From the NCBI GenBank assembly GCA_934047225.1, contig OW203988.1, positions 3,754,229 through 3,818,228 of the forward strand: a stretch of 64,000 nucleotides of DNA, read 5' to 3'. The position numbers were made by a program, and so were the translations under genes. Shown here in pieces: positions 1-11,837 of this stretch (within the stretch, counting starts at the first letter, position 1; every line of letters begins with the position of its first letter). The notes under the pieces were generated by a model that did no database searches, was not told the origin of the DNA, and worked only from the letters and a program-made list of their open reading frames with translations. This DNA is from Ypsolopha sequella. Taxonomy: Eukaryota > Arthropoda > Insecta > Lepidoptera > Ypsolophidae.

Positions 1-475
1 CGGCGTGAAGGAGTAACAAACATCCGTCCATGCATCTTTCGCATTTATAATATTAGTAGGATTAGTAGGATACTTTTTAACCCTCCCACTTGACTTCCTA
101 CACTACCCGCGCAAAGCAGGCATAAGTGCTGTACTGAATATCAAAACTTAATTCCGATAAAACAAGTTGTCGTCAGTGATAGTTCGAAATTTGATACATA
201 CAGTGTGCTGCAGCCGCTGAACTTTAAGTAGCTGGCTTTAAACGCGATTCTATGTCTGTTGGATAAGGGTTACATTTGTTTTCCATCAATAACATGCGCT
301 TTTAATTACGATCTGATTCTACTAGTTGTCAATGGAGACCATTTTTTCCGATATTATTTACTTCTGTGCTCTGTTTGTCACAGCTCCATTATACCTATTC
401 TAAAACGTAAGATTTTATCTCCCTCGTAAAATCAAGCACCAAAACTTGAAACGTAATGATTGTCCAAACCCCCAG

Positions 476-679
476 GTCCGTATGGCGGCTGGCACCGCCC
501 TGGCCATCGCCCACGAGCTGGTCACCGACAGCGATGACGAGAGTGAGGTCATAGCACAGCACGTGGAGCTCATCCTGCCGCAACTGGAGCAGCTGTCCCG
601 CGACTCGCACAAGTACAGAGCAAAACGCGAGCGAAAGATGCAGAGGGCCACCTTCAGGGATATATTGAAGTACTTCGAG
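476..679 (+). CDS. Ifrd1: Ifrd1 exon (antepenultimate or earlier)
   Basis: 68 codons between acceptor CCCCCAG and donor GAG/GTGAGT. It starts VRMAAGTALAIAHEL and ends RDILKYFE. The ATG at 446 is intronic and is not a start. Confidence 0.92.
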
Positions 680-2571
680 GTGAGTGTGTGACGTCACATC
701 ACAGAGGAGGGATACTTTATACATATGTCATTTTAACTGACATTTCATTGACATTTTGAAATAAATCATCTGGTATCTGATCGGATCAATACTGAGAGTT
801 CACGCGAGTGTAAGATGACTCTAACGATCTTTTGCATTGGCTATTCATTTGGGTTGAAAATGTACTGTATGAAAATGTAATGGGTTGAAAAAATACTTTC
901 ACAAATGGCTTAAACGGCGTCCTTGTAGATGTTTTTATTATCTACATAAAATACCTAAATTATAAGGATAGCTGGGAGTACGCAGTTCGTTGCCGGCCGT
1001 TGGCTGTCCGTGTGCACGCACACAAACAAACGTGTGCGGACAGGCTGGTATAGTACGTTTCAAATACCAAGGCCCCATTGCATTTTAGACGGTCATTAGG
1101 CGTTAACAATAGGATTAGTGATAACAAAAGATAAAATACGTTTCAAATACCAAGGCCCTATTGCACTAGAAACTTAACAATGGGGCTCATAATGTTTGCC
1201 TTTTGTTATCTAATTTAAAGCACTTCAAATTGGCACGCGTATCTGGCCAGGTATCTTTTGTTATCACTAATCCTATTGTTAACGCCTAATGACCGTCTAA
1301 AGTGTAATGGGGCCTTGGTATTTGAAACGTACTATACTTGTATTGATTACCAACCAGGGCTCTGCTGGTGTAAAGTAGTTCGCCATTCATACCTTTCATT
1401 TTCATAAGAACTTAAACAATTTCAAAACCATCTCCATCAACGTGACACCCAAACCTTTTCCCTTCACAGGACGACGAGGTCCCGAGCGTCACGATCCGCA
1501 TGGGAGTCGAATCCGTCACATACGACACGTGGGGCTCCAATGCCGCTTACTCAACCCTGGCTGCGGCCCTGGGCGCCACGCTACAGACACTGGCCCCCCA
1601 CTCGTCAGTACTGCGCGCGGCGCTGGGACTGAGTGACGTACAGCCGCTAGCTATGCCGCAGACGAAGCTCAACAAGCGCACTAGGGTGAGTCACTAGTCA
1701 CCCATGAACGCCTTTCAAATGACCGGGTCTCTATGGGCCCGCGACTGAAAAGTGTACCTACATAATAATTTTAATTGTTACTTTGATTTTTAGCTATTCT
1801 GTACTACGAATGTATTCATTGTATAACTGGTGGACAACTATTATTGGCTTCATTTACTGTATTTTTTATTTATTTTTATATTGTAGCAGTTTCTGAAGGC
1901 TTTAATTTGAGTTTTAGTGCTGTCAAAACTAAATATTGTTTATTGTAAAATGGTCTTTAAATGCTAGGAACAGAAGCTAAATTACTTTGGAATAATTTTA
2001 GTTTTGACAGCACTAAAACTAAAATTAAAGCCTTCAGAATCGGCTACATTGTTAACTTAATCATAAGCTGTTGTGGCCCCAAAATAAAAATTTGAAATTT
2101 GAAAATTAGACACGAGGGGTGCACCTGGCTGCGACCCTGGGCGTCACGCTTTAAAACGTACCCGTATCTACTCTGTACGTGACGTGAAATTTTCTGATTT
2201 GTCTGTTTAAACATATATCGAATGAAACGCTTCGTGTACATTATACACTTGACAATACTTTTTATTTATCATCTACTATCATCATCCGCTCGCACGACAA
2301 ACTGCCTTTCAGACTTGTTTCACTTTGATTTACTCATATTCGCCTCCCTTTAAATCTAGCAAATAATAGTGAAACCTTTATCAAGAGAGCGAAACAAGTG
2401 CCAACAGTGAAAACTACAATAAAGTACGTTCCAATAAAAATATGTGAAGAAGTGATTAATAACAACATTTAATCCCATTTCCAGCATCTGCAGAACAACG
2501 CTGCGTGCAAGGCTCGCACTCTCGCGCGGAGCAAGAACCGGGACAAGCGATCCGCTGCGCTCAACATGTGA
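476..2571 (+). CDS. Ifrd1: Ifrd1 orthologue, 3' part (three exons), interferon-related developmental regulator
   Basis: Three + strand exons join in phase 0: 476-679, 1470-1685 and 2485-2571 (TGA). They encode the last 168 residues of an IFRD-family protein; earlier exons lie left of the window. Family signatures are RATFRDILKYFE at the end of the first exon, the MGVESVTYDTWGSNAAY segment in the second, and the basic end NNAACKARTLARSKNRDKR in the third, matching the IFRD C-terminal domain. Both introns have GTGAGT donors and CAG acceptors. IFRD proteins are known as transcriptional co-regulators with HEAT/ARM-like repeats linked to differentiation and stress responses; the exact role here is inferred from family. 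Each intron carries a foldback MITE. An AATAAA at 3187-3192 could be the poly(A) signal. Confidence 0.93.
1050..1337. mobile_element. Foldback MITE in an Ifrd1 intron
   Basis: Two arms of about 85 bp in inverted orientation: TATAGTACGTTTCAAATACC opens the left arm at 1050 and its complement closes the right arm near 1337. The arms continue through GGCGTTAACAATAGGATTAG. An extra direct copy of TACGTTTCAAATACCAAGGC lies inside the loop near 1138. No coding capacity. Confidence 0.85.
1470..1685 (+). CDS. Ifrd1: Ifrd1 exon (penultimate)
   Basis: 72 codons between TTCACAG and AGG/GTGAGT. It runs from DDEVPSVTIRMGVES to MPQTKLNKRTR and forms the core of the IFRD C-terminal domain. Confidence 0.93.
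1883..2047. mobile_element. MITE family A, copy 1 (Ifrd1 intron)
   Basis: Inverted arms of about 45 bp. The right arm reads ATTAAAGCCTTCAGAATCGG and the left arm is its complement with two mismatches. Related copies are at 14076-14240 and 32820-32970, with a half copy at 50670-50730. Confidence 0.85.
2485..2571 (+). CDS. Ifrd1: Ifrd1 last coding exon
   Basis: 28 codons plus TGA after acceptor TTTCCAG. The basic end HLQNNAACKARTLARSKNR matches the family terminus. Confidence 0.92.
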   Translation, partial: HLQNNAACKARTLARSKNRDKRSAALNM

Positions 2572-3367
2572 ACCTAAACACATTCACACACACCATCACC
2601 CACACATACAAATACCAGGAGCAGACCTTGAAATAGCGTTATAAATAACGGTTCCTGAACACGCTGGGCCGGTCACTGGTCATCCAACAAGGCCAAGCAT
2701 TGGAAACCCGTTTACACGCTGGCGTATTGCTCATTTTATAAATGGCGGCTGAAGCATGTGTTTCTGACAGAATACGAACTCATAATTAGCCGCCATTTTT
2801 AGAACTCTTCTTTAATGGCATTGCTCATACATCAAAATTGACGTTGCAACCGATTTATTTGTAAAACGCCTAAAATAGCAAATAGCAAGTTTCTTTAAAT
2901 TCTCTTGGCGCATTGGCGCCAAAATGTGTAAATGAAAAACCGACAACACTAGGCTGGCCGGCCAGCTTTGGTCCATATTGTCCAAGACACGGTTTACACG
3001 CTGGCTCAGCGTTGACAATGGGCATAACGTTATTTCTAGACAAATATACACATGAAACTAACGTCATTTATCGCTATAAATTTGTATCGGTGGTATCTCG
3101 TTTTGATACATCATTACATAACATAACGGAACGAGACAATCAAAACGCTATAAAACACTTTTTACTGGTATTTTTATAACGTTATAAATAAAGGTCTGAC
3201 CAGGAGGTTCTAAATAAACTAGTGACACTTTTTAGGGGTCTACAGGTTACATTCCAGCAAAAAAAATTTGTTGGGTCTACTAGAACTACTGTGAGATAAT
3301 GTCACAACTATGATAGTCTCGCCTTTTTAATGTCCCCGAAAATTAGACAAGCCACAGTTTCAAATCG

Positions 3368-3638
3368 TATACAACGTGTAACAGAAAGGTGTAACCATAT
3401 TTGAAGAGCTTATTCAGTCAATGGTTTAGAACAACTTTTACTATGGAACAAAACCTGTATATCGAAAAAAGATTTACTCGCTTCATAGGAAAATGCATTG
3501 CCGCTCGGACGAAATGTATGGAAGCGCAGATTTTTTTTTTTGAGATTTCAGGGTTGACTCCATAGCAAAAGTTGTTCTATACCATTAACTGAATAAGCTC
3601 TTCAAATATGGTTACACCTTTTTGTTACACGTTGTATA
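3368..3638. mobile_element. MITE family B, copy 1
   Basis: Terminal inverted repeats begin TATACAACGTGTAACA and extend about 80 bp through GGTGTAACCATATTTGAAGA. The loop contains an A/T-homopolymer-rich segment. The same family is at 40958-41205. Confidence 0.85.
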
Positions 3639-3655
3639 TATATTATACAAGAGAT

Positions 3656-3800
3656 TTCAGCCGAGCGGCATTGCATTTCTCTATAAACAGTCCATTTTTT
3701 TTTTGAGATACAGGGTTTGTTCCATAGTAAAAGTTGTTCTATAGCATTGACTGAATAAGCTCTTCAAATATGGTTACACCTTTCTGTTACACGTTGTATA
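3656..3800. mobile_element. MITE family B, partial copy
   Basis: Only the right half is present: GAATAAGCTCTTCAAATATG through the ACACGTTGTATA terminus, directly after the complete copy. This suggests a tandem duplication or re-insertion. Confidence 0.75.
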
Positions 3801-4470
3801 CGTTTTTCGTTCTTATTTCAAAATACGAGATTGTTCCAATCAGCCGAATCGAATTATGTGGATTAAAATTTTATAATGTTTGCTGGAATGTTTGTTGCCA
3901 CAATGACCCCGGAAAATATCTCACTCGGGATTTTAGGACCTTAAACATACTAGTATGTAGTTTAATCTCGTCCCGGAACCCGTCGAAATTCTTCTATTCT
4001 TCGGGAAAACATACAGGTTGTAAATAAACAAGCAACATTAAATGAAATCACATACTGTATAGAAAAAAATCTCGAAAAAAAAATGTCTTCGTATAAAATA
4101 TTTTGCGAGAGTGTGATTCTTTTGTTATAAGAATACAAATCCAAGTCTTCATAAAATTGAAGGTCTATAATTAATTTGAGTACCATGTAATGTTTCTAAT
4201 CAACTCAGTATGATCAGCAGACTGTTATTTATTTACTATTACACCATTATATTTACACTCTGTATGAAATTCGGGACGAGCAGTCGATCCCCTTGATGAA
4301 ATTAAAAAAGTTTTGACTAGATTAGATCGCTAGTTCTCATACCAGGCTAGACACTTTCGAACCAAAGAAATTAGAGATCTGTTTAAATCGGGATCGACCC
4401 TCATGTCATTTTACCTTTTTGATCGTAATTTCCTTTAAGGGATATATTTTATGGATTGTTCATCGAATCA

Positions 4471-4870
4471 TATACAGGGTGTAAATGCAAAACCAAGAAT
4501 CCCTTTAGGGTATGAAAGAATACACGATAATGATACGATTACGATAAAAAAAAGTATACCATAATTTTTTACCAAAAATTATATTGTTTTCCTAAGATCC
4601 AGCTACGCACTCTTATCAATGCAGTTCATTCACCCCGTAGTGCGGTAACGACCAATCACATTGAGTAATTATGTTCTGTGCTACTGACGCTATCAGAGGT
4701 CAACGACCAGCGAGAGTGTCCACCGGATTAGAGTATTTCAAGTTTAACAAATCGTGTTATTATGTGGTACTGCTACATAAAAAAAATTGCCGCTATTTTT
4801 TTTAAACACTGTATGATTCATACTAACATACCCTAGAATTATTCTTGCCTTTGCTTTTACACCCTGTACA
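4471..4870. mobile_element. Foldback element with ACAGGGTGTAAA ends
   Basis: The left end TATACAGGGTGTAAATGCAA is matched in inverse by GCTTTTACACCCTGTACA near 4853-4870. The arms extend about 45 bp with interruptions. About 400 bp, non-coding, so a non-autonomous DNA transposon. Confidence 0.75.
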
Positions 4871-4879
4871 CATATTCTA

Positions 4880-5870
4880 TCTCACAAAGTTGGTTTGGCT
4901 ATGGTTGTAGCAGTGCCTGCATTTCTTCTATAGTGCATAACCTCGGGAGCGCTACAAAACGCGCAATACACACAAAACTTATCTGTACACGTCACTACTA
5001 CAACCATAGTCAAACGGGAGTTCGCGAGATAAAGTATCTGTACCCAAATACATCGGTTTGAAAATGAATTTTGTTTATACTTTAGTTTTGACTAATTCGG
5101 CACCCATTTCCATTTTGCTGTATATTAAAGCTTTTATTTAGGTTAATTATTTCACAGCATTTCTTTCTCAATTCACACCGGTACCGAGTTAGTCAAGACA
5201 CGATAAAATTAAATCAGATTTGTATTTTGAAAATCACACGGTAGGAAACATACATTTGTATATAATTTAGAATTTGCAACTTACTCCATTTCTTGGTTAA
5301 ACGGGGTTGGTTCAATGGAATGGTACTTCCAAACTGCCACGTAGGTAAGTTCTTAGAAATATTATGGTAAAATAATTTACAATTAACTTTATTTTGTTAT
5401 TTATTTTTGTATAAATTTGACGGTTGTTATAACTTGTGTGGTATGTGCGAGTAGCACTTTAATTATTTAAAATTGAAGCTTTGGTTTAAATGCAAACAAG
5501 CCAGCTTTGGAGTAAGGGACTACATTTTAATGGTTGATCAATATATTGTTTTTGTGATTTGTACTGTAAGACCTCGACGTGCAATCCTTGTATTAGGATG
5601 GAATTACAATACATTATGTTAAAACGGTGCAATTCATAGAATTTAGAATATATATAAAACTCTCTGTAAATATTATTTTAATGCAAATTCGTTACCGCCT
5701 GTTCTAAATTAGGCTGATGTTGAAATAATATTTATTATGAGAACAAGTTTGTGTTTTATTAAATTCTTCCTGACACGCTGTTAGAGTTTAGTTTTTCAGC
5801 TGTGGTTTAGAATTGCGAAATTCTTGAAACACGTACAACACGTATACGTAATGGAACTGCGGGTCTACCA
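4880..5870. other. Intergenic, no gene seen
   Basis: AT-rich sequence. A short inverted pair, GGCTATGGTTGTAG near 4898 and CTACAACCATAG near 4998, may mark a small element. Nothing else recognisable. Confidence 0.5.
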
Positions 5871-6006
5871 CGTAATTCTGATTTTCATCACAACATCAAC
5901 TTGATATTGAAATTTGACGTGCGTGCGACGACGCCCGCCTAACTTGCCATCTCTTGCACGCACGTCAAATATCAATCTCAAGTTGATGATGAAAATCAGA
6001 ATTACG
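5871..6006. mobile_element. Foldback MITE
   Basis: CGTAATTCTGATTTTCATCA at 5871 is mirrored by TGATGAAAATCAGAATTACG ending at 6006. The arms are about 55 bp with a 20-30 bp loop of GC-rich sequence. Confidence 0.85.
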
Positions 6007-6410
6007 CGGAACACCCGCTGTTTGCTGAGCAAAATTAAGTATTACCAGGGCCGTTCCACTTCACGAAGGCTACAAGTACATAGGCGGCCCGCCCGGGCGA
6101 AACATTCACTGGGTATATAAGAGATAGATTTACGCGGTAGAAAGAGGCGCCTCGTAGGTGATTAACATTTAAGCCTCGCAGCGCTGTGCGAGCTGAAATG
6201 CACTTTATTGCCGCGTGGTGAGAGCAGCAAATAAAAAGCTGCTCTCACCGCAACTCTTTGAAGAGTGGATATTTTTGGTAGGTACCTACTATTATTTCTT
6301 CTGTTACGATGGCATGTCACGCTTGGTTGTAGTGGTGCGTTCACTTGTACCTACATACATCTTTGGATGAATAAACCAGGTTAGATCTTATTGCGTTGTA
6401 ATTAGAGATA

Positions 6411-6785
6411 TACCGACTAGTAGGGAAAGCCGACTATCCGGCCATATTTGTAGTCGCCAAAAGCGCCGTCTAGTCGGCCTATTACTTTACATATTTCTAT
6501 GCTTAAAATAGGGTGATTGAAATGAAATCGTAATCTTTATTGTTATTCATTTTTATTTTAGTTACAATCAGCCTTACAGTTTGTAACATAATCTACGAAT
6601 AGGAACACTTTCTTTAGACTTAAATCAAGAAGACTATACATTTAATCTAAACGCGACTTTTACAACACTGAATTAAGAACTTATTGCGTCACATAAGTTT
6701 CTATATACTACCGAAAGCAATGATCGGTTTAGCCGACTAGTCTGCCTTTTTTCAACCGACTAGTCGGCCAAAGTCATAGTCGCTT
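6411..6785. mobile_element. Element with repeated CGACTAGTCGGC motifs
   Basis: Both ends carry clustered variants of CCGACTAGTCGGCC: three near 6413-6480 and two near 6732-6772. The AT-rich middle is non-coding. Clustered subterminal motifs suggest a non-autonomous DNA transposon; the class is not assigned. Confidence 0.55.
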
Positions 6786-6929
6786 CTCGTGAGATAAATC
6801 ATCCATATGTAGACAACTCCTTGTTGGTTGTTAGTGAACACGGGTGTAAGCCTCTGCACTCTATAAGACCTATCTATAAATTACAACTATTGAGGCCAAA
6901 GACCTCGCAACACCCATAGTTGAATTACT

Positions 6930-7110
6930 AGCAAAGTGAGGACGTTCGAGTTTCCCTTTGGTCCCAACGACTCTCACCGAAACCAGTCACAGTGTAACTC
7001 GTTGGGATAAAAAATTAAATGTCCCAACCAGTCACACTGTTACTCGATGAAACAACTTTTTATTTCCGTCAAAACCCTCAAAACAAGAGTGTAACTCGTT
7101 GGGACGAGTT
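6930..7110. repeat. Short repeated motif GTGTAACTCGTTGGGA
   Basis: The phrase CAGTGTAACTCGTTGGGA near 6989, a variant near 7037 and GAGTGTAACTCGTTGGGA near 7088 form a loose local repeat cluster without a coding frame. Confidence 0.5.
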
Positions 7111-7689
7111 TTACCATGTACAAGACCCAAAATCATTTGGACCGAGGCCGAATAATGTTGCTTTTTCTTTTTGTTGCCTATGTCTGCCAGATTATGACGA
7201 GCTAGTCTTTTAGAATTGTGACACAAATATATGAACAAATGATAATTGTTTCTTACCTTATCATGTAGTTCTGGCTTATTTATTACCGCGCAACCATAGA
7301 ACTCAGCCTCGAGTTTGAATTTAGTAAGTCTGTCGGGCGACCTAGCGGTCAGTCGTAGTCAGCTTTCCGTATCCCGATCGAGCCACGTAGAAATATAAGG
7401 GTTAAGGCGAATGGATACGCCAACTGCAATTTGGACCTGTCTTTGAAGGCCTACTCCTCCCACACGGGTGGTCCAAAAACTTTCATAAAAATATATGATA
7501 GGCATTATAGAGTCAAAAATAAATTTCAAGTTTCATAAACTGTTTTTCTATTGTAAGTTTTGACAAAAAAAATCGAAAGTTTCACATGATTAACAAAATA
7601 ATTCTCTTACTCCTTCCAAACGCCTAAAGCGATTTTAATTATTATTTCACCAAATTATAGGAAATTTTTAGATCTAAAAAATTCAAGTT

Positions 7690-7850
7690 CAAATTTTTTT
7701 TCCCGTTCATGGCGTCCATGTGAAAAGTATTATTTTCTCCTATTTTGCGCTAGCCGGAGACGCAGTGGTTGTCGTAACAGCCACTTTTCAAGGCACGCTA
7801 AAATGAACATTATTTCAATGTCGTTTCCGTTGATATTTGTACCGACACAC
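7690..7850. repeat. Dispersed repeat, inverted partner at 60030-60165
   Basis: The segment with ATTTCAATGTCGTTTCCGTT and the neighbouring cysteine-less AT-rich block recurs in reverse orientation near 60050 (AACGGAAACGACATTGAAAT). Probably a fragment of one transposon family. Confidence 0.6.
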
Positions 7851-10530
7851 ATCGAGTTGCTTATTTAGCGTGGTCATACGCCTTGCCCCGGGGGCGCTAG
7901 TAACTATACAATACCCTTAGGGTATTAAATGTAGACATGTATAGACAATACCCCATTCAGGCTTAGACAAAACTAAAGGGAAGTCACAAAAATATGTCTA
8001 TTTTTCAGTTGACGATATAAGGAACGTACCGTATCTTGTTATATCAATGCATTCAGGTTCGAAACTAGGAAGGTCAAAAATTCAAAATACGTTAAGCACC
8101 TAACCCTGAAACGTTTTCTGGCTATTTTTTATTTTGCCTTTATACCCTTAGATACGAGTACTTTTAGCCAACTTTTGTGGTCGCACCTCTACACTCTCGC
8201 CATGAAGGGGACTATTGCATTTCACTAACCACGAAATTTCCGCCTGCGCGCAAGGATATTTGGCGAGTGTTGTAAGTAAATAAAACACCAATATAAACAC
8301 AAATCATGACTAGTTTATTCCCAGACATATTCACTCTCCGTCCACTTACAAAACATATACATTTTGACTTTCAAATCGTATCTTATACAATTATGTTACC
8401 TATTTTACATTACATACACGGAGGTTCTTACATTCCTGACTTTGGACTGCGCTTACTAAAAAGATTTTTAGTACCTACTTGACTAGGAGACCCGTTTATT
8501 AACGGTTTTGGCGGTTTTGGAAAAACTAACTGGAGACCGTACTTCTATCGGAACAACGTTTACTATGGAAACAAACCAAAAATCCCAAAAAAAAAACAGC
8601 TGTTCCGTACATTTTAATCAAGTATTGTGCTTTTGTATCAAACCGATATCAGGTTTGTCTCTATAGTAAAAGTTGTAAAATCCAGTATGCATTTCCAAAA
8701 CCATTTCAATTTCACCGAGTTGTAAACAGATCAATTAAATTTTCCTGTTTGAAAGGTATGTATTTGATGCCTCGTGTGTCGCCAGCGTCAATCATGGTTA
8801 TTGGCAATGTTTCGAAATCATTGGTTGTTGGATCGTCAACATCATACACATGGGACACTTCTCATTACCACGTAGGGCATATACCAACTTATTGCGAAAA
8901 TCTTTTAATTATTAGAATTAGAACCATTAAACACATACCCTCTTCGGAAGTCTCGACTGCCAGATGAACCCAAATAATATAATCACATAATGTTTCCAGT
9001 AATTTTATACTAAGTAGACCCTTAAAAAAAATCTCTGAACAGATTCAGGTATAAATAAACAATTTAAACTTTAAAAAAATGCCAAGTTCATCTATTTTTA
9101 ATTTTAAGTAATTTTTTTGTTACTTAAGTTTAGTGATAAATAAAATTATATCTTCAAAACAAAATTATATCTTCAAAACAAAATTATATCTTTCAAAAGA
9201 CAAAAACGCAGTCCGGTCAATTGTTTTTAAGTCAATATTACATGGAACTTTTGACAGGCTACCCTATCTTGGTACAAAATTTATAAGCTCGTTTCATACA
9301 CGATTGTATATCTAAAAGTTCAGCTATCTTCAGTTTGTAGTGTTCAAAGTACAATCGATACCTATTTTATTTTATTTTTGCATAATAGGTTAACTGAACA
9401 TTTCATTTGGAATCATTACTTTGCCGTTAATTGATTACAAGATATCACTTTATTTATTAAAAGTTAGCACGTATTTACAACATATACACAAAGTAACACC
9501 CGTGTGTTCACTATTCCTTGGACCGATCACAGTATATTCGACCATATCACAGCGTCCATTCTTTCATGAATTGGTGGCATTTCATAATATAATATAACTT
9601 GTCACTGGTCATATCACATCACGATGTGTATTGGACCGATATAGCTTATCAATATTACTAACTGAACGCTTGGCCGCTTCATGATAATATGGATTCTACT
9701 ATCAAACCACGACGCATACCGCTTCGAAAAGCACACGTCAACTTATTTGACGCGAATTACGCCTACAATGTAAGTTAGAAGAGTACTATTATTCTTTGAT
9801 GTAAGTCCTACACTAAGACAAGCGTGTTCGATGTGTATTGCATTTTTCATTAAGTCTACATAATAGTAGTTTATGAAACCGGCACATAAAGAGGTTACGA
9901 GTGCGAGTTTAAAAAGGGAACCGTTCGCGAGTTTTTAAGTAGAATACACGAATGTTTTAACACCTACTTATGTGTAGTTTCATACACTGCTTTATCTACA
10001 CTCATGCAGTTTCCAGTCTAAAAATTATTGATAACAGTGTGTTTTATGATTTTTCTGGCAAAAGACGGTTCTTCCTTTTCGTCGCTGTTTATAAGTTTCC
10101 AGAATGTCAAGTGTAGTCACATTATCATCGTTCACTCACTTCTGTCAGCCATTTTAGATGAAAATGATACTTTTGACCTCAGGATATTTTATTCTGAGCA
10201 AAAGCTCAAAAGACCTACAAAAGCGAAGTAAAATTTCTCCGTAAACCATGGTGCCAACCAAAATATAATCGTCCTAAGAAATAGTCCAACAGTCTCACCG
10301 TAGTCAGGGGTCGTGAACCACTTTGCTGTGGCCCGCAAAGTTCGCAACCACTGCTTGATAACTATATTTGTGTAAGCAGACATTTTCTATTCTGAACTAT
10401 CTAAAAAGCAAGCATTGTTCTCAGTTAAAAGATGCACATTTAGACGCAATACTGCACAAAATGCGGCCCTCGCTGATCGCCTGGTAGCATTTGTGGCCCT
10501 CCTATATCATAAGGTTGCCGACCCCTGCCG
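7851..10530. other. Intergenic, no gene seen
   Basis: AT-rich sequence with only short frames and no splice-flanked coding signal. It holds a three-copy micro-repeat of about 19 bp (TTATATCTTCAAAACAAAA) at 9143-9200 and near 9860 a segment similar to the repeat at 19355-19690. Confidence 0.5.
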
Positions 10531-10531
10531 T

Positions 10532-10945
10532 CAGTGGCGTGCATAGAACTTTTTTCCGGAAAAGCAATCAGAAGGACAAGCTTGTATGACGCGAGGGTAG
10601 GCACTGCCTACCCTAGAGTGAATATTTTCATACAAACTTTTTTTTTCAGTGTTATTTAAATTTTTTTATTGTCAAACTTGAAACTATGACAGAAATATAT
10701 TTCTATGTTTGAACACTTGGCGATTTATCCATCGCAAGGAGATATAAATTAACATTATATCATTGCAGTATAGAAACGCAGAAAGAAAATCGCCCGGCAA
10801 GCGAGAGGTCCCGGGTTCGTTTCCCGGTTCAGAGCTCCTCACATCCAGATTTACTTTTCTTTCTGCGTTTCTATACTGCAATGATATAATGTCAAGCTTG
10901 ACCTTCTGATTTCTTTTCCAGAAAAAGGTTCTATGCACGCCACTG
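10532..10945. mobile_element. hAT-like MITE family C, copy carrying a nested insert
   Basis: Ends CAGTGGCGTGCATAGAA and its inverse TTCTATGCACGCCACTG. It shares more than 100 bp with the 261-bp copy at 63258-63518. Relative to that copy an extra block at about 10680-10893 has been inserted, containing the foldback at 10752-10892. Confidence 0.8.
10752..10892. mobile_element. Nested foldback with tRNA T-arm core
   Basis: Arms of 38 bp (left contains GCAGTATAGAAACGCAGAAA, right is its complement) enclose a GC-rich core. In the core, CCGGGTTCGTTTCCCGG (about 10811-10827) forms a perfect 5-bp stem with a 7-nt TTCGTTT loop. That is the shape of a tRNA TψC arm and B-box promoter. Confidence 0.7.
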
Positions 10946-11481
10946 CGGCTGCCGTAGATAATAAATGGTCGAAAATAAATTTAAATGTAACCTCCTAACC
11001 TCATCCTAACTCCTTACCTCCTTAGTCAGGCGGGTATTGTTTGGTACGTATTATTTTATTTCATATAAAACCTCTTTGGTATAAGATATTAAAACCACAG
11101 TCATGCATCACGGTACAGAATAAGTTCCCTTTACCTTCCTACTTAATGTTACTGTATACTTTTATAGTATATCAGAAAAAAAATATTTGAAAGCATTATT
11201 TTGTTAAAACTACTTTTATTTGAACTTTTTTCTTTGAAAGTGACGGTCGCAAAAAAAAATTCATTATGCACCATTTTCAAGTTCATAATCAAGATTTTAC
11301 GATATGAGTGTAGATTAAGATTATTATTGTACGATAAACAGCTTATAGGGTTGTTTGTTTGTACTATACGTGCCAGCTTTTCATAAATTTCTAACTGACA
11401 TTTTCCAGCATTGCCTGATTTCCAAGTTGTACGTAGTACAGTATCACTACAATTTGAACGGCTTTTAATAGGATATGTCTT

Positions 11482-11837
11482 TTAGGGTGGATTTATCAAT
11501 TATCAAATAAACTGGCAAATGAGCGTTTTCTCGTTGTTTTTTTTCTTAGTTCTTAGCTTTCTTCCAGATGGCGCTGTCCATGTCACCATAGATAAAATGT
11601 GTTTCGTAGCAATCAATGTCAAAGTGATTTTTCGTTTGTTCAGAATCGGTGCAAATTTTGTCTTTGATTCTGTTGCTAAAGAATACGACAGTGCCATCTA
11701 TGAATCTTATTTAACACTAAATTTGACATAAGGAAAAACGCTCATTGTCTATTACTCAAGTACCTTATGCAAACTATGTTTCATTTAACCTTTTATCTGG
11801 AAATCGCTTATCAGAGAATTGATAGACCCACCCTAAG
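11482..11837. mobile_element. Non-autonomous element with TTAGGGTGG ends
   Basis: TTAGGGTGGATTTATCAATT at 11482 is mirrored by AATTGATAGACCCACCCTAA ending near 11837. A second, inner inverted pair (ATGAGCGTTTT / AAAACGCTCAT) lies inside. Confidence 0.7.

Noticed and set aside
415..724. Open frames on the - strand opposite an Ifrd1 exon
   Set aside because: They are shadows of the coding exon at 476-679; no splice signals or family match.
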